Source: Chlorobaculum parvum NCIB 8327
Lineage (GTDB): Bacteria > Bacteroidota > Chlorobiia > Chlorobiales > Chlorobiaceae
Length of the DNA stretch: 64,000 nucleotides
Direction of reading: 5' to 3'
Assembly: GCF_000020505.1 (NCBI RefSeq)
Contig: NC_011027.1
Coordinates: 120,001-184,000, forward strand
In this document: positions 16,954-25,394 of the stretch, in pieces
Layout: each line of letters begins with the position of its first letter
How positions within the stretch are numbered: position 1 is the first letter of the stretch
Translations under genes and position numbers: made by a program
Notes under the pieces: generated by a model
Seen by the model: the letters and a program-made list of their open reading frames with translations, nothing else
Databases searched by the model: none
What the model was told of the DNA's origin: nothing

Positions 16954-18360
16954 TTATCCCAACTGTTGCAGAATATCCGGGGTGACGGTGTCTGCGCCTC
17001 GCGAGGCTGCCAGATTTTCGGCTTTGCGTTTGAGTTCGCGGCCAAAGGAGATCTGGCTGATGAACGGGGCTTTTTTGACGATACCGTCGAGGATGGCATT
17101 GGCTTCGGGCGTCCATTTGAGCGGTTTTGCGGGGGCCGCCGCCTGCTGCCGCCGGGTGATCGGCAGGAAGTTGAAAAGCGTGTCGTAGAGGGCGTTGACA
17201 ATCTCCTGGACCAGCCAGACCACACCGCTGTGGCCCATGAAGGGGGTGCCGAGCGCACGGCGCACGATGGGGCCGGGGAAGCCTGCCGGGATGAAACGGG
17301 TTTTGGCGTCGAGTTCGGCGAGGTAAATCTTGTCGGGCATCCGTCCGTAGAGGAATTGCGGCTGCTTCGCTTTGATCTCTTCGCGCACGGCGTTGTTATC
17401 CGCCGTCGCCGAGTCGTGGCTGAAGAGGCACTGCATTCCGAGTTCGTCCGCGAGCACGCGCTTGATGCCGTCGGCGTAGCTTTTGCTGGCCACGACGCCG
17501 AAGCGGATGGTCGGGAACCACTCCGACTGCGGCCCGCGCCACAAGTCCCATAGCGGGCTGAGCGTGGTGCGCTTCTCCTCCTCGATGAACTGCACCGCCT
17601 CTTCCTCCGTCCCGCAAAGGCGTCCAACTTCCTCGATGAAGCGGTCGGTCTCCTCGATGCCGAACGGCGCGTAGAGCACCGGCCTGCCCAGCTTTTCGGC
17701 GAGCGCCGCGCCGAATTCGCGGTACATCACCACGACCGCCGCCGAGTTTTTCAGCTTCGCGATGTCCGCCGCTTTTGACTCGAACGGATAGACGTGCCGC
17801 ACCGTGCCTCCTGCGCCCGCGACGAGGCGTTTGAGTTCCGCGAGATCGGCGGGGCTGTTGAAGCAGCCGTAGGTCGGGCCGATGATGCTCACCGTGCCCG
17901 GTTCGATCTGTGCCGGTTGGCCGTCGTCGAACTGGTCGAAGAGCCACGCCAGCGCCCGGTCGCGCCCCTGCCACTCGTTCTGGCCGAGCGAGTCGGAGGC
18001 GAAGAAGCGCACCGACGGGTACTTCATGGCGAGCATGTTCTGGTGGTCGCTGCCGATCATTTCGCTCTCGGCGCTGGAGACGAGGATGAGCTGCTTGCCG
18101 GAACCCTTCAGCTTGTCGATGGTCTCCTGCACGATTTCGGAGCTGCCGGACGAGGAGATTTCGCGCTCGGTGAGGCTGGTGGGCGTGAGGTTTTCGAGGT
18201 AGGGAATGGCGTCGGTGTAGTCCATGACGGCCACGCCGGTCAGATTGTAGCAGCCAACCGGCGCGTCGGCGATGACGTGCACGTCGTCGAGCGCGCAGAA
18301 GGTGTTGACCGCGGCCCAGTAGGCGCTGGCGGTGGATTCGTCCCTGACGGTTTTTGCCAT
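16954..18360 (-). CDS. bchZ: Chlorophyllide a reductase subunit Z (BchZ)
   Basis: 468 residues from ATG 18360; a GTG at 18387 would add nine. This nitrogenase-like protein has the cluster/substrate region 'VIADAPVGCYNLTGVAVMDY' near residue 35, then 'VSIIGPTYGCFNSPADLAEL' and 'ILVSSAESEMIGSDHQNM'. A C-terminal segment resembles the PCP-reductase/light-independent reductase tail ('WTPEANAILDGIVKKAPFIS'). BchZ joins BchY in the catalytic heterotetramer of chlorophyllide a reductase, with BchX as the reductase, in bacteriochlorophyll a synthesis. bchX and bchY are not in the window. The related subunits BchB and BchN start differently, so Z is preferred. Confidence 0.9.
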   Translation of the reverse strand: MAKTVRDESTASAYWAAVNTFCALDDVHVIADAPVGCYNLTGVAVMDYTDAIPYLENLTPTSLTEREISSSGSSEIVQETIDKLKGSGKQLILVSSAESEMIGSDHQNMLAMKYPSVRFFASDSLGQNEWQGRDRALAWLFDQFDDGQPAQIEPGTVSIIGPTYGCFNSPADLAELKRLVAGAGGTVRHVYPFESKAADIAKLKNSAAVVVMYREFGAALAEKLGRPVLYAPFGIEETDRFIEEVGRLCGTEEEAVQFIEEEKRTTLSPLWDLWRGPQSEWFPTIRFGVVASKSYADGIKRVLADELGMQCLFSHDSATADNNAVREEIKAKQPQFLYGRMPDKIYLAELDAKTRFIPAGFPGPIVRRALGTPFMGHSGVVWLVQEIVNALYDTLFNFLPITRRQQAAAPAKPLKWTPEANAILDGIVKKAPFISQISFGRELKRKAENLAASRGADTVTPDILQQLG

Positions 18361-18459
18361 GATCGGTAGAATGATTTCAGGCGCCACCCGGCTCAGCGGA
18401 CGGGTAGCGGAACAACAAGAAAGATAGACTTGAAAGGTAGGTAATTATGTGCCTAAGAA

Positions 18460-20223
18460 TCAAGGTTCAGGGCGTTCAAGTGAAACCGGAAGTTTGCCGC
18501 TCGGCACGAGTTCACCTTTGAGCGTTTTGATGACAGCGGCTTCCGAATAGTCGTTCGAGCTGTAAGCGCACAGCGCTGTGCCGATTTCAGGGAATGCCGT
18601 GAAGATGTAGGGCGTGCCGAACGAGACAAAGATAATCGGTGTCCCCTGCTGCAGGATGGCCGGGAGGCTGCGCACAAAGTCGCGTTGCAGCTCGGTGAGT
18701 CTGGAGGACGTGGTGCTCGACCAAGCCTGGATGCCGGTGGTCAGGACAACCGCGTCGGCTTTCGAAAGCAGCATCGAGGCTTCCCGGAACGTCTTCGCCC
18801 CGCTTGCCGGAGTGAGCCGTATGCTGGAAACTGCATACTCCCTGCCAAGCCTTTTGGCGAAGCTGCTGCCAAACGTTTCGCCAGGGCGATCATTGAGCAT
18901 GATATTGACGACCCGGGCGCTGTCCGGCAGGCTGAGCGGCAGCATCCTGTCGCGGTCGCGAACCAGAGTGAGCGATTTCTCGGCCAACCGTTCGGCAACC
19001 TTGGCGCTTTGCGAAGTGCCGATCAGTTCATGCAGCCGGGAGGGATCGACCAGCTTCTGGCGGTCGAGGCCGACCCAGTGCTTGACCAGCAGAATCCGGC
19101 GCACCGATTGGTCGATGCGGCGTTCGGAGATTTTGCCGCTTTCCACCGCGGCGCAGACCGCCTCGAACGTCCGCTCGGGATCTTCGGGATAGAGCAGAAT
19201 GTCGTTGCCCGCCTCCACCGCCTTGACGGCGACCTCCTCGGGCGTCAGGCCGCCGCTTTGCAGCGCCTTCATGTTCAGGGCATCGGTGACGATGAGGCCG
19301 TTGAAGCCGAGATCCTTGCGCAACAGACCGGTGACGATCTTTCTGGAAAGCGAGGCAGGTTCGAGCGATCCGGTCAGTTTCGGCACGGCCAGATGGCCCA
19401 CCATCACGCTCATTACGCCCTGCGAAATGGCTGACCGGAATGGTTGCAGCTCGTAGCGTTCGAGCCGTTTGCGATCGCCTTCGAGCACCGGCAGGGCCAA
19501 GTGGCTGTCAACCGTGACGTCGCCATGCCCCGGAAAGTGCTTGGCCGTAGCCACCAGTCCGTTGGACTGCATTCCGTCGATGAAGGCCGCCGACATGGTG
19601 TTGACCAGCGGAATGCGGTCTCCGAACGAACGGGTGTTAATCACCGGATTGGCCGGGTTGATATTCAGATCGACCGTGGGCGCATAGTTCTGCTGGATGC
19701 CGACAGCCCGCGCCTCCCGGGCGATGATTTCGCCCATGCTGCGTGCCAGTTCGGGATCTCCGGCTGCGGAGACGGCCATCGCCGCCGGGAACTCCGTCGC
19801 GCCGTCAAGCCTCATGGCAAGGCCTCGCTCCATGTCGGCGCTCACCAGCAGCGGCACGGCCGACAGGTTCTGGAAACGGTTTGCCAGCCTGGCGGCGCTT
19901 TCGAGGTCGCCCTTGAGGAACATGATGCCGCCGATTTTGCCCTCTGTCGCGAGGCGGGAGATGAGCCGGTACTCTGGATCGTTGTCGCCTGTATAACGGG
20001 CATAGACCTTCGCCACGATCATCTGCCCCACCTTTTGCCGGATGCTCATGCCTTGCAAGGTCTGTTCGACCCACGGCAGTTCAAGATTGAAAAGCTGCTT
20101 GATGTCGGTCTCTTCAGGCGTGTAGGGCGCAACAGTGGTGGTTTTGGCCGTGGCCTGACCGGGTTGCAGCATGGACGCAAAAAGCAGAAAAAGCGCTACG
20201 GCAGAGGCGAGTCGGAAACGCAT
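18460..20223 (-). CDS. Glycoside hydrolase family 3 (NagZ-like beta-N-acetylhexosaminidase), exported
   Basis: About 587 residues from ATG 20223, chosen because it begins a clear signal peptide ('MRFRLASAVALFLLFASMLQ'). The catalytic TIM barrel shows 'SADMERGLAMRL', the NagZ-type signature 'KHFPGHGDVTVDSHLALP' and the nucleophile strand 'GLIVTDALNMKAL'. A C-terminal alpha/beta sandwich (about 380-587) follows, which minimal NagZ enzymes lack. The family releases N-acetylglucosamine from cell-wall or chitin fragments; export suggests a periplasmic role in peptidoglycan turnover. It lies 99 bp upstream of bchZ on the same strand, so some co-transcription is possible without a functional link. 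Confidence 0.87.
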   Translation of the reverse strand: MRFRLASAVALFLLFASMLQPGQATAKTTTVAPYTPEETDIKQLFNLELPWVEQTLQGMSIRQKVGQMIVAKVYARYTGDNDPEYRLISRLATEGKIGGIMFLKGDLESAARLANRFQNLSAVPLLVSADMERGLAMRLDGATEFPAAMAVSAAGDPELARSMGEIIAREARAVGIQQNYAPTVDLNINPANPVINTRSFGDRIPLVNTMSAAFIDGMQSNGLVATAKHFPGHGDVTVDSHLALPVLEGDRKRLERYELQPFRSAISQGVMSVMVGHLAVPKLTGSLEPASLSRKIVTGLLRKDLGFNGLIVTDALNMKALQSGGLTPEEVAVKAVEAGNDILLYPEDPERTFEAVCAAVESGKISERRIDQSVRRILLVKHWVGLDRQKLVDPSRLHELIGTSQSAKVAERLAEKSLTLVRDRDRMLPLSLPDSARVVNIMLNDRPGETFGSSFAKRLGREYAVSSIRLTPASGAKTFREASMLLSKADAVVLTTGIQAWSSTTSSRLTELQRDFVRSLPAILQQGTPIIFVSFGTPYIFTAFPEIGTALCAYSSNDYSEAAVIKTLKGELVPSGKLPVSLERPEP

Positions 20224-20352
20224 GGTTTGGCAGAGCTTCTGAACACGGTTGTTCTGTTCGGGCAAACGGTACTGATTACTGTGTGGGAAATCTATGAAAC
20301 ATATCCCTGAGGAAGAAACGGGAAATCGCGGCGGGGAGGTTGGAATGGTGAC

Positions 20353-20393
20353 AAAAAAAGAGGCTGCCCCGGTAGTCTCTCCGGAACAGCCTC
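20353..20393 (-). terminator. Intrinsic terminator of gcvPB
   Basis: On the minus strand GAGGCTGTTCCGG pairs with CCGGGGCAGCCTC (plus positions 20381-20393 and 20360-20372), followed by seven T residues. It lies 31 bp past the gcvPB stop. Confidence 0.88.
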
Positions 20394-20423
20394 GATCTGG
20401 AATGGCTTCTGCTGAATGGCAAA

Positions 20424-21884
20424 TCAGAGCGGGCAGCAGATGTTGAGCTGGCGCGAGGCCTGCGCTTCATCGAGCCGCTTGACCGGCGTGGTGACTGGCG
20501 CTGACTTGATGATGTCCGGATTCGACTTGGCCTCCTCGGCGATGGCGATCATGGCATCGCCGAAGGCGTCGAGCGTCTCCTTGGCCTCGGTTTCGGTCGG
20601 CTCGATCATGAGCGCCTCGCTGACGATGAGCGGGAAATAGACCGTCGGCGCATGATAGCCGTAGTCGAGCAGCCGCTTGGCGATGTCGAGCGTGCGGACG
20701 CCGTGCTCCTTTTTCTGGTGGTCGCCCGACAGGCAGAACTCGTGCATCACCGGGCGCGGATACGGAAGCGCGTAGTGCTCGACGAGCCGCTGGAGCAGGT
20801 AGTTGGCGTTGATGATCGCATTTTCCGACACGCGGCGCAGACCCTCGGCACCGAGCATCCGGATGTAGGTGTAAGCGCGCACCAGCACCGAGAAGTTGCC
20901 GTAGAAGTTCATCATGCGGCCAATCGTGTCGGGCTTGCCGGAGTTCAGGCGGTAGCGCGTCTCGCCGTTCTCCTCGACCTTCTCGACCACCGGAACCGGC
21001 AGGAACTCCACGAGCCGCTCGCTGACGCCGACCGGGCCGCTGCCGGGGCCGCCACCGCCGTGAGGCGCGGAGAAGGTTTTGTGCAGGTTGTAGTGCATCA
21101 CGTCGAAGCCCATGTCGCCGGGGCGGGTGATGCCGAGCAAGGCGTTCATGTTCGCGCCGTCCATGTAGAGCAGACTGCCGTTGCCGTGCACCAGCTTTTC
21201 GATCTTCGGCATCTGCTTCTCGAAAATGCCGACCGTGTTCGGATTGGTGAGCATCAGCGCGGCCACCTCGCCATCGAGCTTGGCGCGAAGGTCGGCCATG
21301 TCGGTGCAGCCCGATTCATCGCACTTGACCGACACGCACTCGTAGCCGCCGAGCGCCGCCGACGCCGGATTGGTGCCGTGCGCCGAATCGACCACGAGCA
21401 GCTTGTGGCGCGAGTTGCCGAGCTTTTCGTGATACTTCTTGATGAGCAGAATGCCGGTCAGCTCGCCATGCGCGCCCGCCGCCGGTTGCAGCGTCACCGC
21501 CTTCATGCCCGCGATCTCCTTGAGCATCTCGGCCAGCTCGTACATGAGCTGCAACGCGCCCTGCGACGTCGATTCCGGCTGCAACGGATGCATCGACGCG
21601 AAACCCGGCAGGTCGCTGGTGTAGTCGTTGATCTTGGGATTGTACTTCATGGTACAGCTCCCGAGCGGGTACATGTTCTTGTCAACGTGGTAGTTCAGGT
21701 TCGACAGCCGCACGAAGTGGCGCACCACCTCGCTCTCCGGCATCTCCGGAAGTTCAGCCGGCTCCTTGCGCAGGAATTTCGACGGCAGCAGTTCATCCGC
21801 CGGGCGTTCGTCAATATCAAGCGGAGAGAGGCAGTAGCCCTTGCGACCGCTGCGGGAAAGGTCAAAGATCAGTTGTTCTTTCAT
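20424..21884 (-). CDS. gcvPB: Glycine dehydrogenase (decarboxylating) subunit 2
   Basis: 486 residues from ATG 21884, the start that gives '[20 protein letters not shown]'; an ATG 14 codons upstream is also open. The PLP lysine is in '[20 protein letters not shown]'. Other conserved parts are '[15 protein letters not shown]', '[15 protein letters not shown]' and '[16 protein letters not shown]'. This is the C-terminal half of P-protein encoded as a separate gene; the partner subunit 1 is not in the window. With H- and T-proteins and lipoamide dehydrogenase it cleaves glycine to CO2, ammonia and methylene-tetrahydrofolate. A promoter at 21994-22021 would give a leader of about 100 nt. Confidence 0.94.
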   Translation of the reverse strand: MKEQLIFDLSRSGRKGYCLSPLDIDERPADELLPSKFLRKEPAELPEMPESEVVRHFVRLSNLNYHVDKNMYPLGSCTMKYNPKINDYTSDLPGFASMHPLQPESTSQGALQLMYELAEMLKEIAGMKAVTLQPAAGAHGELTGILLIKKYHEKLGNSRHKLLVVDSAHGTNPASAALGGYECVSVKCDESGCTDMADLRAKLDGEVAALMLTNPNTVGIFEKQMPKIEKLVHGNGSLLYMDGANMNALLGITRPGDMGFDVMHYNLHKTFSAPHGGGGPGSGPVGVSERLVEFLPVPVVEKVEENGETRYRLNSGKPDTIGRMMNFYGNFSVLVRAYTYIRMLGAEGLRRVSENAIINANYLLQRLVEHYALPYPRPVMHEFCLSGDHQKKEHGVRTLDIAKRLLDYGYHAPTVYFPLIVSEALMIEPTETEAKETLDAFGDAMIAIAEEAKSNPDIIKSAPVTTPVKRLDEAQASRQLNICCPL

Positions 21885-21993
21885 GGACAGGCCTTGATTG
21901 AGAGGCTTCATCGGGTCGCTGCGCACGAGAGCAGAACGACCTGCATAAATTAACGATGTTCCCGGTCGAAATCGCTCAGGCCGGAAGGTTCAC

Positions 21994-22021
21994 AATATAC
22001 GCATTTTGGGGCGTGTGTAAA
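21994..22021 (-). promoter_or_regulatory. Sigma-70-type promoter of gcvPB
   Basis: Read on the minus strand, TTTACA (22021-22016), a 16-nt spacer and TATATT (21999-21994) each match the housekeeping consensus at five of six positions. The start codon lies about 110 nt downstream. No glycine riboswitch-like structure was recognised in between. Confidence 0.6.
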
Positions 22022-22283
22022 GAGGGGGGAGGGCATGAAACAGTTACAATGCCATCATGTCGCATGGAGAGGACGAATGTTCAATAGTATTGAATAGAAA
22101 TTGGATTGATCTCGGATTTTTAGCAAGTTTGAAAATTAGACGTAATCTTTGAAATAACCCAGAGAGGAATGTCGTCGGGCTGCTTAAATCATAGTTACGC
22201 ATTATGATTCACCTCAGAATGTGTAACGAGTTTTTTTCTCATACATATGAGAATCTGTATCGATAAGCTAAATATGATTATTG
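22022..22283. other. AT-rich boundary region upstream of the signalling island
   Basis: Base composition drops from GC-rich core to AT-rich island within this stretch. Apart from the palindromes at 22194-22227 and 22237-22252 I see no gene, tRNA, direct repeat or insertion-sequence end that would define the island border. Confidence 0.5.
22194..22252. promoter_or_regulatory. Two palindromes upstream of the signalling island (possible operators)
   Basis: GTTACGCATTATGA (22194-22207) is an imperfect inverted repeat of TCAGAATGTGTAAC (22214-22227), 12 of 14 pairs. Ten bases further TCTCATACATATGAGA (22237-22252) is a perfect palindrome around CA. Both lie within 90 bp of the first island gene and may bind a regulator, or the first may form an RNA hairpin. 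Confidence 0.45.
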
Positions 22284-23051
22284 ATGGCAAAAGAGGAATT
22301 TGAAAAACTTGTTGCTTCTTTGTATGAGAATTATAAAAAGGGACGAATAAATAGATTAAGCGACTCAACTCTTTATGAGTGGTCTGATGTAGAACGGCTA
22401 TACAGCTTAATTTGCATGCTCAAAAAGAGTGAAAATAAAAAAAATCTATATCTTTTAGTGAAAGACTTTATTTCGATATATGTCACATGTGTTGAGAGAC
22501 GGGATTATGGTTATGATTTTTTAAATTTTGATAAAATATTTAATGCAATCTCTACTCTAAAGTGCAGAGAGTCTCTAGAGTTATTGCGATTCTTTAAAAG
22601 AAAGCTGGTTGATAAGGGCTTTTCTGAAGAAGTTGTTGTTCTGATAAATAAGATAAAAAAGAAGCAGTACGAGTGTGCTTTTAGTGAGTATCTCAATTCT
22701 TGGCATAATTTGCGACGGCTTGGTAGGTTGATTGTTGCATGGATTACTAAAGATATTTATGGTTTATTTTTTGGCTTATTATCTTTGTTGGTTTTATCAA
22801 TATTTTTTCTTTTGCCAAATAATGTCTGCCAAGAGTGCGCAGTTTTCGCTTTTGACAAAAATGCATACTCATCAAACTGGCTTATAAATCATGCGTTAAA
22901 TGTTATAGTTTTATTTTTTTCTTTAAGCGATAAGGTGGATGTTTCTCCTTTAAGTTTTTGGGGTATTTTTTTGTTGGTCCTTGAGAGGGTGCTCTTTTGG
23001 GTAATTGTTGTCAAGTATTTAATTAAAGAAATAGAGGAGAGGTATTTATAA
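22284..23051 (+). CDS. AT-rich island membrane protein, unknown function
   Basis: 255 residues from ATG 22284. The first ~145 residues are soluble, charged and helical ('LVASLYENYKKGRINRLSDS'). Then come about three membrane segments (around 158-178, 205-218 and 228-248), with a Cys-containing loop 'NVCQECAVF' between the first two. No catalytic motif or family is recognised. It is one base short of abutting the next gene (stop at 23051, next ATG 23053), so the two are surely co-transcribed. It could be a sensor-associated or effector membrane protein for the kinase and receiver encoded next. Codon usage is strongly AT-biased compared with the flanking genes. Confidence 0.75.
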   Translation: MAKEEFEKLVASLYENYKKGRINRLSDSTLYEWSDVERLYSLICMLKKSENKKNLYLLVKDFISIYVTCVERRDYGYDFLNFDKIFNAISTLKCRESLELLRFFKRKLVDKGFSEEVVVLINKIKKKQYECAFSEYLNSWHNLRRLGRLIVAWITKDIYGLFFGLLSLLVLSIFFLLPNNVCQECAVFAFDKNAYSSNWLINHALNVIVLFFSLSDKVDVSPLSFWGIFLLVLERVLFWVIVVKYLIKEIEERYL

Positions 23052-23052
23052 T

Positions 23053-24135
23053 ATGGTTAAAGACGTGCGAATACTTGAAAAAGTGACAAAGTATTTTGTC
23101 TCAGTGTTTTTTAGATTAATACTGGTTTTTTATGGCGCTGCTCTTCTAATGCTTTATGGGTATGTTTTTGATTGGTATTATTATCTTTATTTTTTGGCAT
23201 TCTATGTTTTTATTTTTATAAAATCATCAGGCCGCCAAGATCAATTTCGTTCTCACTTGAGACTTTTAAATGACTATCTTTTAATATTCTTAGTTTTGTA
23301 TGGCAGGAATATGGAATTGCCCGTAAATTACGTTTATGCTGTAATGCCGGTAATAAACTCGGTCAATCATTCCGGAAGATTTAGAAATCCCCTCCTGTAT
23401 GTTTATAACTTCTTTTTTTTGCTTTTGCTCTTTTATGTCAACAATTGTGAGATAGCGTTTACCCGACTAGGCTTTACTTCCATTATTTTATCGTATTTAG
23501 CCTTGGTAATATTGGCTGAAATGAGTGTATTGCGCTCTATAGAGAGGGACTTTATTGATGATTTTGTTGAAGTTGCTGAGGGCTTTGCATTAAGAAGTTA
23601 TATTGGAAAAAGCTCTATTCAGATATACTCCGAATTAATGCAAAAAATCAATAATTCTCCACTTCGTTACGTCTTGAAGATGAGGGCCATATATTGCTTT
23701 TATTTAAAAGAGCAAGATTTTATTTTTTTAAATGCCTCAAAGCTTGTAAGTGACATAAAGTTTGACAATCCGGACAAGGTTCTTGCCAGCTTAGAAGACC
23801 CATTTCCCGTTTCCTTTGATCATCCGGTTTCCATTAATGGAGAGCTTTGCGCTAATAATTCTGTATTTCTTTCTGCAATTCATGATAAAAAATATATCTT
23901 CTTAATTCTTCTTGATTATAAATACGCTTTTAAAGTTTTGCGCCCAGTTGTGCTGTATAGCTTGCTTCGGCCAGTTTTGGATAGGGCCATAAATTATATC
24001 GACCTCAATCGAGAAATATCTATAATGAGGGTTGATATGATGAAAAAAGTCGCTGATAAGTATTCGTATGTGATGACTGCCATAAAATCAATGCACTCTA
24101 TAAGGCAGCGACTTTCCCCGATAAAAACTATATAA
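23053..24135 (+). CDS. Membrane sensor part of a split histidine kinase (TM, GAF-like, first DHp helix)
   Basis: 360 residues. About six hydrophobic segments fill residues 18-157. Then follows a region with GAF-like pattern (about 165-310) and a helix that ends in an H-box: 'MHSIRQRLSPI' at 347-357, equivalent to the 'HELRTPLTAI' of histidine kinases, with H348 as the predicted phosphorylated residue. Translation stops three codons later, without the second DHp helix or the ATP-binding domain. Both are encoded by the next gene in the -1 frame. Either this is a naturally divided kinase or the two halves are joined by frameshifting near the A5 run at 24123-24127. Confidence 0.75.
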   Translation: MVKDVRILEKVTKYFVSVFFRLILVFYGAALLMLYGYVFDWYYYLYFLAFYVFIFIKSSGRQDQFRSHLRLLNDYLLIFLVLYGRNMELPVNYVYAVMPVINSVNHSGRFRNPLLYVYNFFFLLLLFYVNNCEIAFTRLGFTSIILSYLALVILAEMSVLRSIERDFIDDFVEVAEGFALRSYIGKSSIQIYSELMQKINNSPLRYVLKMRAIYCFYLKEQDFIFLNASKLVSDIKFDNPDKVLASLEDPFPVSFDHPVSINGELCANNSVFLSAIHDKKYIFLILLDYKYAFKVLRPVVLYSLLRPVLDRAINYIDLNREISIMRVDMMKKVADKYSYVMTAIKSMHSIRQRLSPIKTI

Positions 24136-24137
24136 CA

Positions 24138-24755
24138 ATGCAGGAAAAGTATACGGCTATATCTGATAGTGATCCAAGAAAGAATGATTTCAGAAATCTA
24201 CTTATTGAAGAGGAAATCAATGCTAGGAGAGAAATGGGTGAAATACACACGTTGGTGACGAGAGTGTTGGAGAAATCGAGGAATCCTTTTCTGCCAAATG
24301 CGATTGATAATTATGATTTGGATCACTTGCTAGCCACTTGTCGTTTTGTCTATCAATCAATCTTTGGAAGAGTTCCTTCTGTGAATGTTTGCGAGGCAGA
24401 TGATTTTTGCTTAATACAATATGACGCAGACGTTATGCGTACAGCATTATATGATATATTATATAATGCAAAAAAAAGTGGTAAGGGCGAGCCTGTCGTT
24501 GATGCATCATGCGAAAATGGCTATTTAACATTAAGAGTGAAAAATATGGCAAATTGTCGTGATGAGGACAAGGCCATGATTAAAGGATATAATCAAGGAG
24601 TTCGCTCTGAGATAATGAAAAGGAGTTCTTCAGGCTTAAGCATCATCTACGAATTGCTATCCAATATGTCAATAAAAAGTGAGATTGATTGTATGGATGG
24701 ATTTTTCATTTTTAAGATAATCATTCCTGTTTCACATGAGAGTACTAATCGTTGA
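24138..24755 (+). CDS. ATP-binding half of the split histidine kinase
   Basis: 205 residues. Residues 14-47 fit the second helix of a dimerisation/phosphotransfer domain. The ATPase domain follows with an N-box ('TALYDILYNAKKSG', N110), a degenerate G1-like box ('LRVKNMANC', lacking the DxGxG) and a C-terminal glycine box ('SSSGLSIIYELL', G166). The -1 frame is open across the junction with the preceding gene ('DKNYIT' before the Met), so a -1 slip would give one continuous kinase of about 560 residues. Its last 20 bp overlap the receiver gene. The domain is probably a working HATPase but is divergent. Confidence 0.75.
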   Translation: MQEKYTAISDSDPRKNDFRNLLIEEEINARREMGEIHTLVTRVLEKSRNPFLPNAIDNYDLDHLLATCRFVYQSIFGRVPSVNVCEADDFCLIQYDADVMRTALYDILYNAKKSGKGEPVVDASCENGYLTLRVKNMANCRDEDKAMIKGYNQGVRSEIMKRSSSGLSIIYELLSNMSIKSEIDCMDGFFIFKIIIPVSHESTNR

Positions 24756-25119
24756 GAACGAATTTGCAGAGTTAAAAAATGTATTTGAGGCGGCAAGTTT
24801 ATATTACTTTGAATCAAAACTACAATACGATGTTTGCGGCCTGTCGCAGCACCTGAAAGATTATATCGGCGTCACTTATTATGACTATATATTTGTCGAT
24901 ATAGATTTATCTGTAAATAGTGCAAAAGATGGCTATGGGGTTATTTTTGACCTTATTTATGACTATGGTGTTTCTTCAGGCAATATCATAGTTATGACAG
25001 GTCATAATAAGATACATGAAGAATTAAAGATCAAGGGACTTCCTGCGCTACAGATTTTATCAAAACCAATTGATATGGATGAGGTTTATTATGCATTGAA
25101 TGGGGGAAATGAGCTATAA
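24736..25119 (+). CDS. Stand-alone response regulator receiver domain
   Basis: 127 residues, a receiver domain only. The acidic pocket is E7/E9 in 'MRVLIVENEFAE', the phosphoacceptor is D55 in 'YIFVDIDLS', the switch Thr is T88 in 'IIVMTGH', and the Lys is K110 in 'ILSKPID'. No DNA-binding or enzymatic output domain is attached, so the signal must go to another protein, as with CheY- or Spo0F-type receivers. Translation overlaps the kinase half by 20 bp, tying its expression to the kinase. The membrane protein at 22284-23051 is the only visible candidate for an output in this unit. Confidence 0.85.
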   Translation: MRVLIVENEFAELKNVFEAASLYYFESKLQYDVCGLSQHLKDYIGVTYYDYIFVDIDLSVNSAKDGYGVIFDLIYDYGVSSGNIIVMTGHNKIHEELKIKGLPALQILSKPIDMDEVYYALNGGNEL

Positions 25120-25394
25120 CCTATATGTGGAAAAATATAAAGCGTTTTCTGTTATCCGAAGAAATGGGTCCTTAATCTTAAATAACTTTATAGTTTAGAA
25201 TGAAATCTTAAGACTTTGTTCAAAGCAGTGCTATTCGGATTACATTTTCTTAACGCAACCCAGCTGAAGTTTTAGGAACATACTTTCATGCATGAATCTG
25301 GCGGTTGCTCCTTGTGTCGATAAGTAGCGCTTGAGGTTGGAAGGGTTATCAAGCGATTTCGTCGTCGATTTACACAGAGGGGGCGCTGGTATTT
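25120..25394. other. Intergenic region between the signalling island and rnc
   Basis: 275 bp in which composition returns from AT-rich to GC-rich at about 25290. It holds a small palindrome TTCATGCATGAA near 25287, and no clear terminator for the receiver gene. No direct repeat matching the left side of the island was found by eye. Confidence 0.5.

Noticed and set aside
20652-21953. A 433-codon plus-strand frame opposite gcvPB.
   Set aside because: It mirrors the conserved gcvPB reading frame and has the Arg/His/Val-rich composition typical of antisense translations.
22284-25119. The signalling island as a prophage or integrative element.
   Set aside because: No integrase, transposase, tRNA border or flanking direct repeat could be found; only base composition sets it apart.
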